DNA of 64,000 nucleotides from DAOTYH01 sp034435015 (GTDB lineage: Bacteria; Chloroflexota; Anaerolineae; Aggregatilineales; UBA3940). Below the pieces are notes generated by a model. The model saw only the letters and a program-made list of their open reading frames with translations, did no database searches and had not been told where the DNA came from. The stretch covers positions 76,577 to 140,576 of the forward strand of contig DAOTYH010000103.1 in the NCBI GenBank assembly GCA_034435015.1. Direction: 5' to 3'. A program made the position numbers and the translations under genes. Positions 33,579 to 42,437 of the stretch are shown piece after piece. The number at the start of each line of letters is the position of its first letter. Positions within the stretch are counted from its first letter, which is position 1.

Positions 33579-34745
33579 CTAGGGAGATGGTGTCAAGGTA
33601 GTGCCTTCTTCAGAGGAACTGGGAATGTAGAATTGCATCTCAACCCAGTTCGTAACGCCAGGCAGTACCTCGACCTCACCTGACCAGTTAGATGAGGCGT
33701 TTAGGTTGGCTGTGACCAGATAGTGGCCTGTAAGGATATCTGCAATGACAAAATTCTCGTTCCAATTATCATCGGCATTGACGCCAAAACCGGCATAGCT
33801 GGTGGTACGAGCGACCACCTGGCCGGTAGCTAGGTTGATCACAGTGATAGGTACATCTTCGACCGCTCGTCCATTGTCAAAGACAACCCGCCCAGCGATC
33901 ACACCGGTGCCTGAATAAGGCGCCATCCAAAGCTCAGGGTTGCGGACCGCAAAGTAGGAATTGCGCCCCACCCTGACTTCAAAGTGGACATGGGGGCCGC
34001 TGACTTGCCCCGTATTGCCGATCAGGCCGATCACTTGGCCAGCCTCTACACGATCACCGCGGCGCACTAGAAGAGCGGACAGGTGAGCATAGAGGGTATA
34101 GATCGGTTGCCCCTGGTATCCAAAATCATGCTGAATGACCACCGTGTTGCCGTAGGCAGTGATGCTCTCGTATTCGTTGAAATGGCCGCGATCAGCCCAG
34201 ATCACTGTGCCAGCCCCTGCGGCGTGGACCTCTACCCCAATCGGGTTGGCCAGATCAACGCCATGGTGAATGCGTAGATCGTTAGCAGGACCGTTTGAAC
34301 CATAGGGGTAGTAATACAATCCAGAATTATTGTAATTGGAAGCAACAGGGCGGATCAGCCAGTAGTGGTCGAAAGGATGGTGGGCTATAGGAATCTCAAG
34401 AGGTGGAGGATTCCATCCCGGTATGGGGCTGGGAATGGACGCGGTTGGAGGCGGCTCAAGCTCCTGGAGCTGGAAGGCATATGCAGAGGGCGGTGTAGAA
34501 GAAGGGAGAATCTCTGCAAATGGCATGGTAGGCGTAGCAACAGCGGCAGTCTCAGCATAAGGAGATGCCGGTGATACGCTCTCTGTAGACTGAATATTGA
34601 CGGAAGGCCCAGCAGTCGGAGAAAGAGAGATACTGATACTGCTACCGCTAAGTAATCGGTCACTGGCCGGGCGGACAACTACAACAACAATAAGGATAAT
34701 GCCCAGTAGCAAGAGAAATAGAGCGCCTTGTACTCGATTCATCAC
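33579..34745 (-). CDS. M23 (LytM-type) peptidase, membrane anchored
   Basis: 388 residues: an N-terminal membrane helix (ALFLLLLGIILIVVVVVR), a Ser/Pro/Thr-rich linker to about 110, then the M23 fold with HHGVDLANPIG, YTLYAHLSALLV and GPHVHFEVRVG carrying the zinc ligands His-Asp and HxH. A C-terminal carboxypeptidase-regulatory-like beta domain (IAGRVVFDNGRAVEDVPI) follows. M23 enzymes cut peptide cross-links of peptidoglycan. The gene begins 6 bases after the stop of the beta-propeller gene and is therefore likely co-transcribed with it. Confidence 0.9.
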   Translation of the reverse strand: MMNRVQGALFLLLLGIILIVVVVVRPASDRLLSGSSISISLSPTAGPSVNIQSTESVSPASPYAETAAVATPTMPFAEILPSSTPPSAYAFQLQELEPPPTASIPSPIPGWNPPPLEIPIAHHPFDHYWLIRPVASNYNNSGLYYYPYGSNGPANDLRIHHGVDLANPIGVEVHAAGAGTVIWADRGHFNEYESITAYGNTVVIQHDFGYQGQPIYTLYAHLSALLVRRGDRVEAGQVIGLIGNTGQVSGPHVHFEVRVGRNSYFAVRNPELWMAPYSGTGVIAGRVVFDNGRAVEDVPITVINLATGQVVARTTSYAGFGVNADDNWNENFVIADILTGHYLVTANLNASSNWSGEVEVLPGVTNWVEMQFYIPSSSEEGTTLTPSP

Positions 34746-34751
34746 CGCACC

Positions 34752-36779
34752 CTACTGTGAACGCCCAGAAGGGGTCGGAGTTAGCGAGGGCTGAGCAGTT
34801 ATCCCCTCTGTCGGGCTGGCCGTTGGGTTCTCTGGAGTACTCTGAGGTGTGATACTTGCCTCGCCTGCAGGGGCTGGAACCGGAGTAGGGGTGAAGAATG
34901 CCTGCTGTAGGGTCGTCTCAGGGTAGAGTTCCAGCATAGCTGACCACCAGTCTAAGCCGTCACGCTTCTCATACTGCCAGTATAGAATCCCCGGCCAGTT
35001 GTAACGCCAAGTGGAATCAGAAGGGGTTGGATACCATCCGAAAATTTGGGCCGCTTGGGTAAAGTCTACATAGTAGCCTGCTGGCACAGCCTCTCGGAAA
35101 CGTCCGCCGGCCTCGTAGGCACGGACATCCCCGCTTGTCCGGGCCATGAAGTCCCATGGGAGCCGGCGTAGCGGCTCACCAAGCGAGCCATCCTGAACCG
35201 CACAGCGCACATACAGGCGCCAGTAGATATTTGAACCTATCTGCTGGGGCACAAGTTCAATCTGAGGTGGATTGCCCTGAATGTAAGACTGTACTACATC
35301 AAAAGCCCGTCCTGCCTTGTGCCAATTCTGAAAATCCTGACCCGGCTCAGCGGGTCGATCAAGAGGCCACCAGACCTGATCAAGTCTGCCAAGGAAATCC
35401 CATCCAGCGGCCTGATTCATGTACGCTTTTAGCGCAATAAAAGAGCCGTCCACCCTGTCACTTAGCCATGCTGAGTCAGCAATCACACCGGGCAAGTTGA
35501 TCAGACGGTACGTTGTGCTCCCTTCCTCTTGAGGCCAGAGTGTCTCTTCGTATGCAACAGGAAGAGGTGCACTGGCGGCAAAGGCCAAGCTGTTCCGCAA
35601 CACAACAGGAAGGGAAGCGGCTGTCCAGTCAGGGTGTGTGCCTAAAGCAGGGAGAGCAAAGGCTTGCACTGAGGCGGCCCATGAGCCGAATTCCCCAGTC
35701 AACAACAGGCTCTGACCTGCCCGTTCGGCGAGAAAGACCAAGCTCTTACCATCCGGAGACCAGTCAGGCGAATATCCCTCCCCAACAACGCTAGGTCTCC
35801 CGCCAGCCTCATTCATCGGCAGTACATAGACCAGCGACATGCCGTTCTCTATCCCGCTATAGGCAAGGCTTGTGCCATTTGGCCCCCATGCTGGAAAGTC
35901 TTCGCTTACATCGGGGGTGTTGGTGAGATTGACAGCTCGGTCTTCGTTGGGGTCGTCGAGAGAAAGCAGATAGATATCCTGATTGCCATCGCGTAGCGAG
36001 ACGTAAGCCAACTGGCGGCCAGCAGGCTCAGTTGTCCAAGCCGGTGAGAAATCAGGCGCTGGATTGCGTGTCAGGGGATAAGGCCCCTCACTGCCATCCG
36101 CTTTGATGATGTAGATGTCAAGATTTCCGTTGCTATACCCCTCATAGGCGATCCACTGCCCGTCAGGACTCCAAGACGGCCCAGCCTCAAAGGCTAAATC
36201 ATATGTCAGGCGTGTGATCTCACCGGATTGCATGTCCAGAATGTACAGCTCCCAGTTTCCGTCGCGGCGCGAAGCAAATGCAATCCGCTGACCGTCCGGG
36301 CTCCATGCCGGATCGCGATCATCGGCGGGGTGATCGGTCAGGCGTGTAGGCGTTTCCTGCCCGGCGGCCAATGCAAACAAGTCCTGCTGTGCACCAGCGT
36401 ACATCGCAAAGACTACCGTCCCTCCCACATTGGAAAAAGAGGGAATCGGCGTAGCAGGCAGGATTTGAGCGGCCATCTCACCATCGGTCTGAGGGGCTGT
36501 GCCGACAGAAAGAAAGCGGATAATAGGTGATTGTGAGTTTCCGCCTAGAAAGACAAGCATCGCGACAGCCGCTAGAAGCATCACAATAACACTGCTCAGG
36601 GAGCGCACTTGGCTTTCTACGCGGGCTGAGTCGGTTAGCGGCGCTGGCCGATAGGTGCGGGCACGTATCCAGCCCGTGGCGTTGCTGAACCAGTAGGCGA
36701 TCTGACTGCTCCACCATACGCTGAGCTTGACAATCAAACTTCCCAATCTATCAGTCAGGCGAAAGAGGCAGGCAAACAT
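34752..36779 (-). CDS. Membrane-anchored PD40 beta-propeller with M15-like C-terminal motif
   Basis: 675 residues. One membrane helix (about 64-82) precedes a TolB-like propeller (about 110-390) built of PD40 repeats (DPAWSPDGQRIAFASRRDG, GPSWSPDGQWIAYEG and others). A domain of about 200 residues follows, containing NWHKAGRAFDV near 485-495, which fits the SxHxxGxAxD zinc motif of M15 D-Ala-D-Ala carboxypeptidases except for Ser to Asn. It ends in a Ser/Thr/Pro tail. The location outside the membrane and the M23 neighbour suggest cell-wall binding or processing. Whether the M15-like part is active is unknown. Confidence 0.8.
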   Translation of the reverse strand: MFACLFRLTDRLGSLIVKLSVWWSSQIAYWFSNATGWIRARTYRPAPLTDSARVESQVRSLSSVIVMLLAAVAMLVFLGGNSQSPIIRFLSVGTAPQTDGEMAAQILPATPIPSFSNVGGTVVFAMYAGAQQDLFALAAGQETPTRLTDHPADDRDPAWSPDGQRIAFASRRDGNWELYILDMQSGEITRLTYDLAFEAGPSWSPDGQWIAYEGYSNGNLDIYIIKADGSEGPYPLTRNPAPDFSPAWTTEPAGRQLAYVSLRDGNQDIYLLSLDDPNEDRAVNLTNTPDVSEDFPAWGPNGTSLAYSGIENGMSLVYVLPMNEAGGRPSVVGEGYSPDWSPDGKSLVFLAERAGQSLLLTGEFGSWAASVQAFALPALGTHPDWTAASLPVVLRNSLAFAASAPLPVAYEETLWPQEEGSTTYRLINLPGVIADSAWLSDRVDGSFIALKAYMNQAAGWDFLGRLDQVWWPLDRPAEPGQDFQNWHKAGRAFDVVQSYIQGNPPQIELVPQQIGSNIYWRLYVRCAVQDGSLGEPLRRLPWDFMARTSGDVRAYEAGGRFREAVPAGYYVDFTQAAQIFGWYPTPSDSTWRYNWPGILYWQYEKRDGLDWWSAMLELYPETTLQQAFFTPTPVPAPAGEASITPQSTPENPTASPTEGITAQPSLTPTPSGRSQ

Positions 36780-36785
36780 AATGTG

Positions 36786-36791
36786 ATCATA
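36786..36791 (-). promoter_or_regulatory. -10 element placed for a leaderless propeller transcript
   Basis: Minus strand TATGAT ends 6 bases before ATG 36779. No ribosome-binding site is visible. The -35 region is weak. Confidence 0.35.
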
Positions 36792-37017
36792 GCATGCCTC
36801 TCATGGTTGCGAAAGCAGGCAAAGGCTGAGGAGTGGATAACATCACGGATATTCTCATGCAGGAACAGCTCCTGCCAGCCTTAAACACCTGCTTATTCAT
36901 CCACTCCCAAGGCTGTGTTGGCATTTGGTGAAGTGATATACAATCAATCACAAAAGGGGAACTAAATGGTTGGAAGGAACGTCTTAGAAGCAGAGAAACA
37001 GCAATAGATGGAGGAGA

Positions 37018-38049
37018 ATGATGTCACCTAAACTGAAGATAGGCTTGATCATTGCAGGCTCAATAGCAGGCGTACTTGTGGTAGCCTTTGTGGCATTGAT
37101 GACGATTGCGGCCAGTATGGGAGGCCGGGCTGGCACCGCCTATGAATCTGCACCTTCTGGCGGGTGGGTGGCTGAAGGAGGAGGGGGCGATTACTACAGT
37201 GCAGAGCAACCCCAGGCACTCGCGCCACTGCCTGCTGGGATTGAGGCAGAGAGAGCGGCATATCCAGAGCTGATGCCCACTATGGCGGCGGTCATAGATG
37301 TGGCCAACCAGCAACCCATTGAACGGATGATCATCCGCAATGGTAATGTATCAATGGCAGTCGAGGACACTCGCGCGGCTCGCCAGGCCATTGAGCAGAT
37401 GGTGGATGAGATGGAAGGCGAAGGGGCCTTTGTGGTCTCATCTAACGAGTACGGCGGCTCATCTAACGCTTCCCCCTACATTGATATGACCATCCGTGTC
37501 CCAGCTCTGCGCTTTGATGAGGCGATGGAGCGCATTACAGCGCTTGCGGCTCCGGGGACCACTCCTACTGTCAGCGCGTCGGGGCAGGATGTCACAGCAG
37601 AGTATGTTGATCTACAGGCCCGCCTGACGAGCTTGGAAGCCGCCCGTGACCGCTTGTTGGAACTCATGCGCAACGCACAAACTACTGAAGACCTATTGAT
37701 GGCTGAGCAACAGCTCACCCAACGCGAAGCCGAGATTGAGTCAATTAAAGGGCAGATGCAGTATCTAGCACAGTCGGCGGCCCTGTCGAGCATCTCTATC
37801 TCACTGCAACCTTATATCCTTAGCCAGCCGGTTGATACCCGCTGGCGTCCTGCCGAAACTGTGCGCGTAGCGTTTGATGCGCTGATTGATGGACTGCGTA
37901 ATTTTGGTGACTTCCTGATCTACTTCGCCATTGCTGTCTTGCCGTGGCTGGTGCTCTTTGGCGCAATCATCTACGGCATTGTACGCTTCATCATGTGGCG
38001 CGTGCGCGTAGGACGTGAGAAGAGGGCGGCACGCGCCTCAACCGATTAG
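37018..38049 (+). CDS. DUF4349 family membrane protein
   Basis: 343 residues: an N-terminal helix (IIAGSIAGVLVVAFVALMTIA), a Gly-rich link, then the DUF4349 domain (about 100-275). Its features are IIRNGNVSMAVEDTRAARQAI, YIDMTIRVPALRFDEAMERI, VTAEYVDLQARLTSLEAARDRL and the coiled-coil LLMAEQQLTQREAEIESI. A C-terminal membrane helix (FLIYFAIAVLPWLVLFGAII) and a basic tail follow. Function is unknown. The fold is probably an extracytoplasmic alpha/beta domain with a coiled coil. GGAGGAG precedes paired ATGs at 37018/37021. It converges on and overlaps herA by 4 bases. Confidence 0.88.
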   Translation: MMSPKLKIGLIIAGSIAGVLVVAFVALMTIAASMGGRAGTAYESAPSGGWVAEGGGGDYYSAEQPQALAPLPAGIEAERAAYPELMPTMAAVIDVANQQPIERMIIRNGNVSMAVEDTRAARQAIEQMVDEMEGEGAFVVSSNEYGGSSNASPYIDMTIRVPALRFDEAMERITALAAPGTTPTVSASGQDVTAEYVDLQARLTSLEAARDRLLELMRNAQTTEDLLMAEQQLTQREAEIESIKGQMQYLAQSAALSSISISLQPYILSQPVDTRWRPAETVRVAFDALIDGLRNFGDFLIYFAIAVLPWLVLFGAIIYGIVRFIMWRVRVGREKRAARASTD

Positions 38050-39716
38050 TCGTAACCCTCAAACCGATCATCACCATAGAGCGCCTGGCCGCCTTGCGGG
38101 GCGGCTGGGCGCAGTTTCTTGCCCTTGAGCGGCGCTCCCATCGCCGCGTAGAAAGCCTCATCATAGGGGCGGGTCTGAATGACTACCGGCATAGGGACGG
38201 CATGCCCAAGCACAATCGCCTGCTGGCGCGTATCAAGGCGGGCAAGGACCTCCCGTAGTCCAGCCGCCCCACTGACGCCCATCAACACAGCACTGATGTC
38301 ACGCTCATTGTCAAGCAGTGCCGTGACACGTGTCCCAATCTGGGACATGATTTCCTCATCAATGGCGCTAGGACGCTGATCCACAACCAGCAAGGTCACC
38401 TTGTACTTTCGCAGTTCGCGGGCGATTGTGCCAAAGATGGTTTGGCGGGCGATCTGGGGATCAAGGAACTTGTGCGCCTCCTCGATAGTGATCATCAACT
38501 GAGGTGGTTGCCTGCTCTCATCGCCTAGAGACTGCTCAATGCGATGGACGTAGCGCTCTCGGATGCGGCGTGTCAGGTAGTTGGCCACTAGAATATAGGC
38601 TTCCAATGCATTTCCATAGCGGCCAAACTCAAGCACAACGCTGACGCCGCGATCCAGACAGTCAATGACAGCCTGTACCGAGTCGCCTACTGCCTGCGGA
38701 ACTAGGAACTCAAAACGGCGGAAGCGGTCAATGCGACGCTTCAGGGCCATCAGGGCAGGGCCATTGATGGTGGTCACGTTAAGTAGTTCTTCGATGACGT
38801 CTGGCTCGGCGTTGATCAACTGAAGAATCCAGTCACGTCCCCATAGACGGTGCAGGTTGCGTGCGGCATCCAGCATTGTATCCGAGAGATCAAGGGTTTG
38901 GCGCAGAGCCTCTAAGTCCTCCACTTCGATGTCTCTGTAGGCGAGAGTGACGACATGGTCAGGCCTGACATTGCGGCGCCTGGAAGAACTTTCGTCCAGT
39001 GTGAAGATGGCTACGCGATCATGGAAGAGCTGTTTAAGGCCTTTGTCGCGCCCGCCTGCTTCATTGTAGACCTCCCATCCATAGTCATTGTGCATGTCAA
39101 AGATGAGGTTGACAGCCGTGCCGCGTGCGATCACTCCAGCCAGAATGATACGCGTCAGATAACTCTTGCCTGTGCCGCTCTTGCCAAAGACGCCCACTGA
39201 ACGTTCTGTCAGACGGCGGAGATCAACATTAACCTGAGTGTTCAATAACTCCAGCGGCGCACCAATATTGAAGTGAGTCTCATCTTCATCGCCGAATACA
39301 TCATTGATGTCGCGTTCAGTAGCTGTCCACACTTCCTGAAAGTGTGGAGGGATAGTCCGCACCGGCTCGACCTGCCCTTCTTCGTTGATGACCAACATAG
39401 GAGCCAGATGGAGTGTACCGAATGCCATTGAGCCGTTATATACGTCAGCCAAAAGCGGGTTCGACATATCAGGAGGATTGAGGGCAATCTGAGGATTGGT
39501 GTTGGCAAGGCCAATGTCTGTGATCATGCAGAAGAAACGACGCCGTTGCCCATGTACTACCACATAGCGCCCCACTGCCAGATTCTCGATGTCGTTTTGG
39601 GGATCGATCTTGACGTCCAACCCCCTGCTCAGCGAGCCGCCGGTCACTACACCCAGACGCGGTGATCTCACACCAAAAAACCGATCCAATTCGTTACCAG
39701 CAGGTTTTTTGCCCAT
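38046..39716 (-). CDS. herA: HerA-like DNA-translocating ATPase
   Basis: 556 residues. An N-terminal HAS-barrel (about 15-110: RLGVVTGGSLSRGLDVKI, YVVVHGQRRRFFCMITDIGL) is followed by an FtsK/HerA ATPase core with Walker A GKSGTGKSYLTRI near 195, Walker B LMITIEEAHKFL and an Arg-finger region LLVVDQRPSAID. HerA hexamers translocate DNA and partner with NurA nuclease in end resection. The gene is third in a minus-strand operon nurA, HAS-barrel protein, herA with gaps of 2 and 17 bases. The ends of the operon mRNA and the DUF4349 mRNA overlap. Confidence 0.92.
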   Translation of the reverse strand: MGKKPAGNELDRFFGVRSPRLGVVTGGSLSRGLDVKIDPQNDIENLAVGRYVVVHGQRRRFFCMITDIGLANTNPQIALNPPDMSNPLLADVYNGSMAFGTLHLAPMLVINEEGQVEPVRTIPPHFQEVWTATERDINDVFGDEDETHFNIGAPLELLNTQVNVDLRRLTERSVGVFGKSGTGKSYLTRIILAGVIARGTAVNLIFDMHNDYGWEVYNEAGGRDKGLKQLFHDRVAIFTLDESSSRRRNVRPDHVVTLAYRDIEVEDLEALRQTLDLSDTMLDAARNLHRLWGRDWILQLINAEPDVIEELLNVTTINGPALMALKRRIDRFRRFEFLVPQAVGDSVQAVIDCLDRGVSVVLEFGRYGNALEAYILVANYLTRRIRERYVHRIEQSLGDESRQPPQLMITIEEAHKFLDPQIARQTIFGTIARELRKYKVTLLVVDQRPSAIDEEIMSQIGTRVTALLDNERDISAVLMGVSGAAGLREVLARLDTRQQAIVLGHAVPMPVVIQTRPYDEAFYAAMGAPLKGKKLRPAAPQGGQALYGDDRFEGYD

Positions 39717-39733
39717 TTCATGACCTCACGGTT

Positions 39734-40342
39734 CTATCCGGCATAGATCAACCGTAACAGGTTGTCTAAACGAGCCAAGTCGTTACTTAATAGCCGGGCG
39801 GCCTCCCGGCCAGCGTTAACCAGAAAGTTGTACTGTTCATCTTCGGGCAGGGTCTTGGCTGCGTTCAGCAGATTGGCCGCCAAGAGTTGTTCAGCCGGCA
39901 CGGGCGAACTGAGTACCAGCCTGAAGTAGTCGAAACGGCTGACTACCTCTTGCATCTCTTGGGGGCGGCACAAAAAAACGGGGTCAAGGCTAAGCGGCGG
40001 GCGCGGGGGCAGGGCCTGATGGACTTGCCCGTTGTAATCGCGGTAGCCAATCGCCAGCACACTCATCTCAATTGGCACGATGCGATGATACCGCTGATCG
40101 CGGATCATCTCTTCGCTTACGGTATCTGCCAGCACCATCTGCCTAACTAGAGGGTCATCATCAATATGGATGTCAAAGATTAACCCGTATACAACTTCCC
40201 TCTCGTCCTCGCGCGGCTGTGCCTTAACAAGCATGCCAAAGGCAGGCGCATCAATCTGATTGACACGTGCTCCCGCTGAGAAGCCCGATGTGCTGGATCG
40301 CAGTACCCGGGCAATTGGTTCATCCCACCAAGCGGCAGACAT
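39734..40342 (-). CDS. Stand-alone HAS-barrel-like protein between nurA and herA
   Basis: 202 residues. The first 130 residues have alternating strands (ARVLRSSTSGFSAGARVNQI, FGMLVKAQ, VVYGLIFDIHIDDDPLVRQM, VPIEMSVLAIGYRD) that resemble the HAS barrel at the N-terminus of HerA and ATP synthase beta subunits, but no ATPase domain follows. The last 60 residues are helical. It starts 2 bases after nurA and ends 17 before herA, so it is almost surely part of the same complex, perhaps an adaptor that caps the HerA ring or couples NurA to it. This role is inferred from position and predicted fold only. Confidence 0.7.
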   Translation of the reverse strand: MSAAWWDEPIARVLRSSTSGFSAGARVNQIDAPAFGMLVKAQPREDEREVVYGLIFDIHIDDDPLVRQMVLADTVSEEMIRDQRYHRIVPIEMSVLAIGYRDYNGQVHQALPPRPPLSLDPVFLCRPQEMQEVVSRFDYFRLVLSSPVPAEQLLAANLLNAAKTLPEDEQYNFLVNAGREAARLLSNDLARLDNLLRLIYAG

Positions 40343-40344
40343 AT

Positions 40345-41586
40345 TTACCTTTCCCTCCCACTCTTTGCCCGGACGTCAAAACGCACTTTTGCGGCGCGGG
40401 CGGCCTTCTTGCCTGCCTGCTTCTCGCTCTCCAATGTGCTTAGACCGTAACGTGTCAAGGCAACCTGAATCATTGTTTCTAGCTGACGTGACTCATCGGC
40501 CTTCACGCAGGCTAACTCGTCAGCTCGTGTCAAGACGTAAGGATAACGCATGGTGAGTTGCTGACACTGATGGTAAAGCAGAGCTTGCATTTCAGCGACC
40601 AGGGGCCTGTCTTGGGCTACCCATATCGGTATCTCAATGCGAACCACATAGGCCGATTCGCCGGGGGCGGCGGCATTGAGGTAGAAGAAGGCAATCTCAT
40701 GATCCGGGCCTCCTGTTCGGCGAAATTCCTTGTTTTGGGGGGACATCTGGACAAAGATAGCTGTCCGCTCGCCGGGCTGAAGCAGGCGCCGGAAAATAGA
40801 AGCATCACGCAAACCTTCCAATCGTCCGCTGTCTGCTAGGTTGCTGCGTGAGACCTCTTCCAGAGGAGTATCCAGTAGATGAAGCAACCTAACCACAAAA
40901 CTGCTGTCCGGCTTGTCTGTATAGCCAGCCAGCGCGGCTTTCACCTCCAGCAGACGCGTCATGGCGCTCAGGTAAAGGAGGCGCAGTTGCTCGCGATCAG
41001 GAATCTCCATGCCCATTGGCGGCAGGAGCAAAGGCCCATCCAACAGTGCTACCAGGGGGCGCGCCTCTCCCCGGCGGCTCCATGCATGTTCGGCCAGTGC
41101 GGCCATCTCATTGACAGTTCTTCGGGCGTTGACGGTGACGGCTGAGATCGTCCCTCCATCCTGCGAGCGGGTATACTCCTCCTCAAAGAAGAGATAAGGT
41201 TCACTGATCACTTCAGGCGGCTGACCGCTGCCATAATGGACGATGATTGTCCCAATATTAAGCAGATAATAGGCGACAGCCCCATGCCGATCAGGATATT
41301 TCTGTGAGCCGTCAGTGGCGATCACCGTTGCGCTCTGAGGCAACGGTGCAGGCGGGTAGATATTTCCAATCGGTTCATCCAGTGGACGAGCGCCCCGATA
41401 GCCAGCATCTTTATCTACGGCATCTTGTACACGTTGGAGGACGTAGGGGAGATATTCTGCCGGCGAATGGGCGGCCAGAATCTGGAGGGCAAGCTCCACT
41501 TTGCTGTCATTATCGTCACGTTGTTCGGCGAAATACTGCCCCATTCGGTCAACTTGGCTGGTTAATTTTTGAAATTCCAGTGTCAT
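40345..41586 (-). CDS. nurA: NurA-domain nuclease
   Basis: 413 residues. The nuclease signature VIATDGSQKYPD carries the first catalytic Asp near residue 90, and VALLDGPLLLPP the second near 195. Further conserved acidic and basic residues lie in the C-terminal half. NurA is a 5'-3' exonuclease/endonuclease working with HerA, and in archaea also with Mre11-Rad50, to resect DNA ends. AAGGAAAT precedes the ATG. It is first in the nurA-HAS-herA operon. This NurA is divergent in its C-terminal third, as bacterial versions often are. Confidence 0.9.
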   Translation of the reverse strand: MTLEFQKLTSQVDRMGQYFAEQRDDNDSKVELALQILAAHSPAEYLPYVLQRVQDAVDKDAGYRGARPLDEPIGNIYPPAPLPQSATVIATDGSQKYPDRHGAVAYYLLNIGTIIVHYGSGQPPEVISEPYLFFEEEYTRSQDGGTISAVTVNARRTVNEMAALAEHAWSRRGEARPLVALLDGPLLLPPMGMEIPDREQLRLLYLSAMTRLLEVKAALAGYTDKPDSSFVVRLLHLLDTPLEEVSRSNLADSGRLEGLRDASIFRRLLQPGERTAIFVQMSPQNKEFRRTGGPDHEIAFFYLNAAAPGESAYVVRIEIPIWVAQDRPLVAEMQALLYHQCQQLTMRYPYVLTRADELACVKADESRQLETMIQVALTRYGLSTLESEKQAGKKAARAAKVRFDVRAKSGRER

Positions 41587-41655
41587 CCATAAATTTCCTT
41601 GCCTATACTATCATCTGAGTCTGTAGGATAGCACTTACGTTCTAAACAGACAAGC

Positions 41656-41683
41656 TTGACAAACGAATAGGCTAGGGTAAAAT
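41656..41683 (+). promoter_or_regulatory. Promoter of tRNA-Leu(CAG)
   Basis: Perfect TTGACA (41656-41661), 16-bp spacer, TAAAAT (41678-41683), 10 bases before the tRNA. Confidence 0.75.
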
Positions 41684-41693
41684 AAGCTTTGAA

Positions 41694-41777
<84 letters not shown>

Positions 41778-41780
41778 CTG

Positions 41781-41807
41781 AAGCTGAGCTGAGCGCTCAG
41801 CTTTTTT
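41781..41807 (+). terminator. Terminator after tRNA-Leu(CAG)
   Basis: Stem AAGCTGAGC / GCTCAGCTT (41781-41789, 41795-41803) with a 5-base loop and a T-run at 41802-41807. Confidence 0.85.
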
Positions 41808-41824
41808 GGTCTAAGGTGTGAGCT

Positions 41825-42325
41825 GTGGACTTAATACCCGAGCCGCCAGAAACGGAAGAGATTGCCCCCCAGCTTGACAAGCCGCGAGAACAAGAAGTAG
41901 TGCCTCGCCTCCGTCCGTATCGCCTTCCTCTTAGCAATGCCCAAATCATCTTGATTGCCCTGATCATTGTGGGAGGACGGTTGATCATTGATTTCAGCCA
42001 GCGCATCGTAGAAGGACAGCAAAAAATTGCCCAGCAACGTCAGCTTGAAGCTGAAATTGAGGCGCTTATAGAGGAACAGCAAAACCTGCTGTCAGCTAAG
42101 GCTTATTATAGCAGTCCGGCTTTTATTGAGGCTTGGGCACATAACGAAGGCAAGATGGTGCGCGATGGCGAAATCTTAGTTATTCCTCTATATGGGGAGA
42201 ACAGAGGCGCTGAAGCCAGTGTGCCCGACTCAACCATTGTCAGAGCGCCTGAGCCGCTTTTGCCTTGGCAGGTCTGGTGGACATTATTCTTTGATGTGCC
42301 TCCTCCATCAACAAGAAGCAGGTAA
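41825..42325 (+). CDS. FtsB/DivIC-like septum formation initiator protein
   Basis: 166 residues starting at GTG. A cytosolic Pro/Glu-rich N-terminus (about 1-38) leads to a single membrane helix (IILIALIIVGGRLIIDF, about 41-57) and a coiled coil (IVEGQQKIAQQRQLEAEIEA). The segment YYSSPAFIEAWAHNEGKMVRDGEILVIP matches the DivIC/FtsB C-terminal signature (position-specific Glu/Trp-Ala then Gly-Glu). These small bitopic proteins form the FtsQLB complex that activates the FtsW-FtsI synthase in division. The gene sits directly after a tRNA terminator. Confidence 0.82.
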   Translation: MDLIPEPPETEEIAPQLDKPREQEVVPRLRPYRLPLSNAQIILIALIIVGGRLIIDFSQRIVEGQQKIAQQRQLEAEIEALIEEQQNLLSAKAYYSSPAFIEAWAHNEGKMVRDGEILVIPLYGENRGAEASVPDSTIVRAPEPLLPWQVWWTLFFDVPPPSTRSR

Positions 42326-42437
42326 GGCCACTGCCCCCACTTGTTCTAAAGTTTGCAAACGCCTCTCTCTCCCCTATAGAATCAGCGTGCAGTATGCCCT
42401 TTGTGTCTCCTTCCATCCAACCCACTTGTGAGGACTC

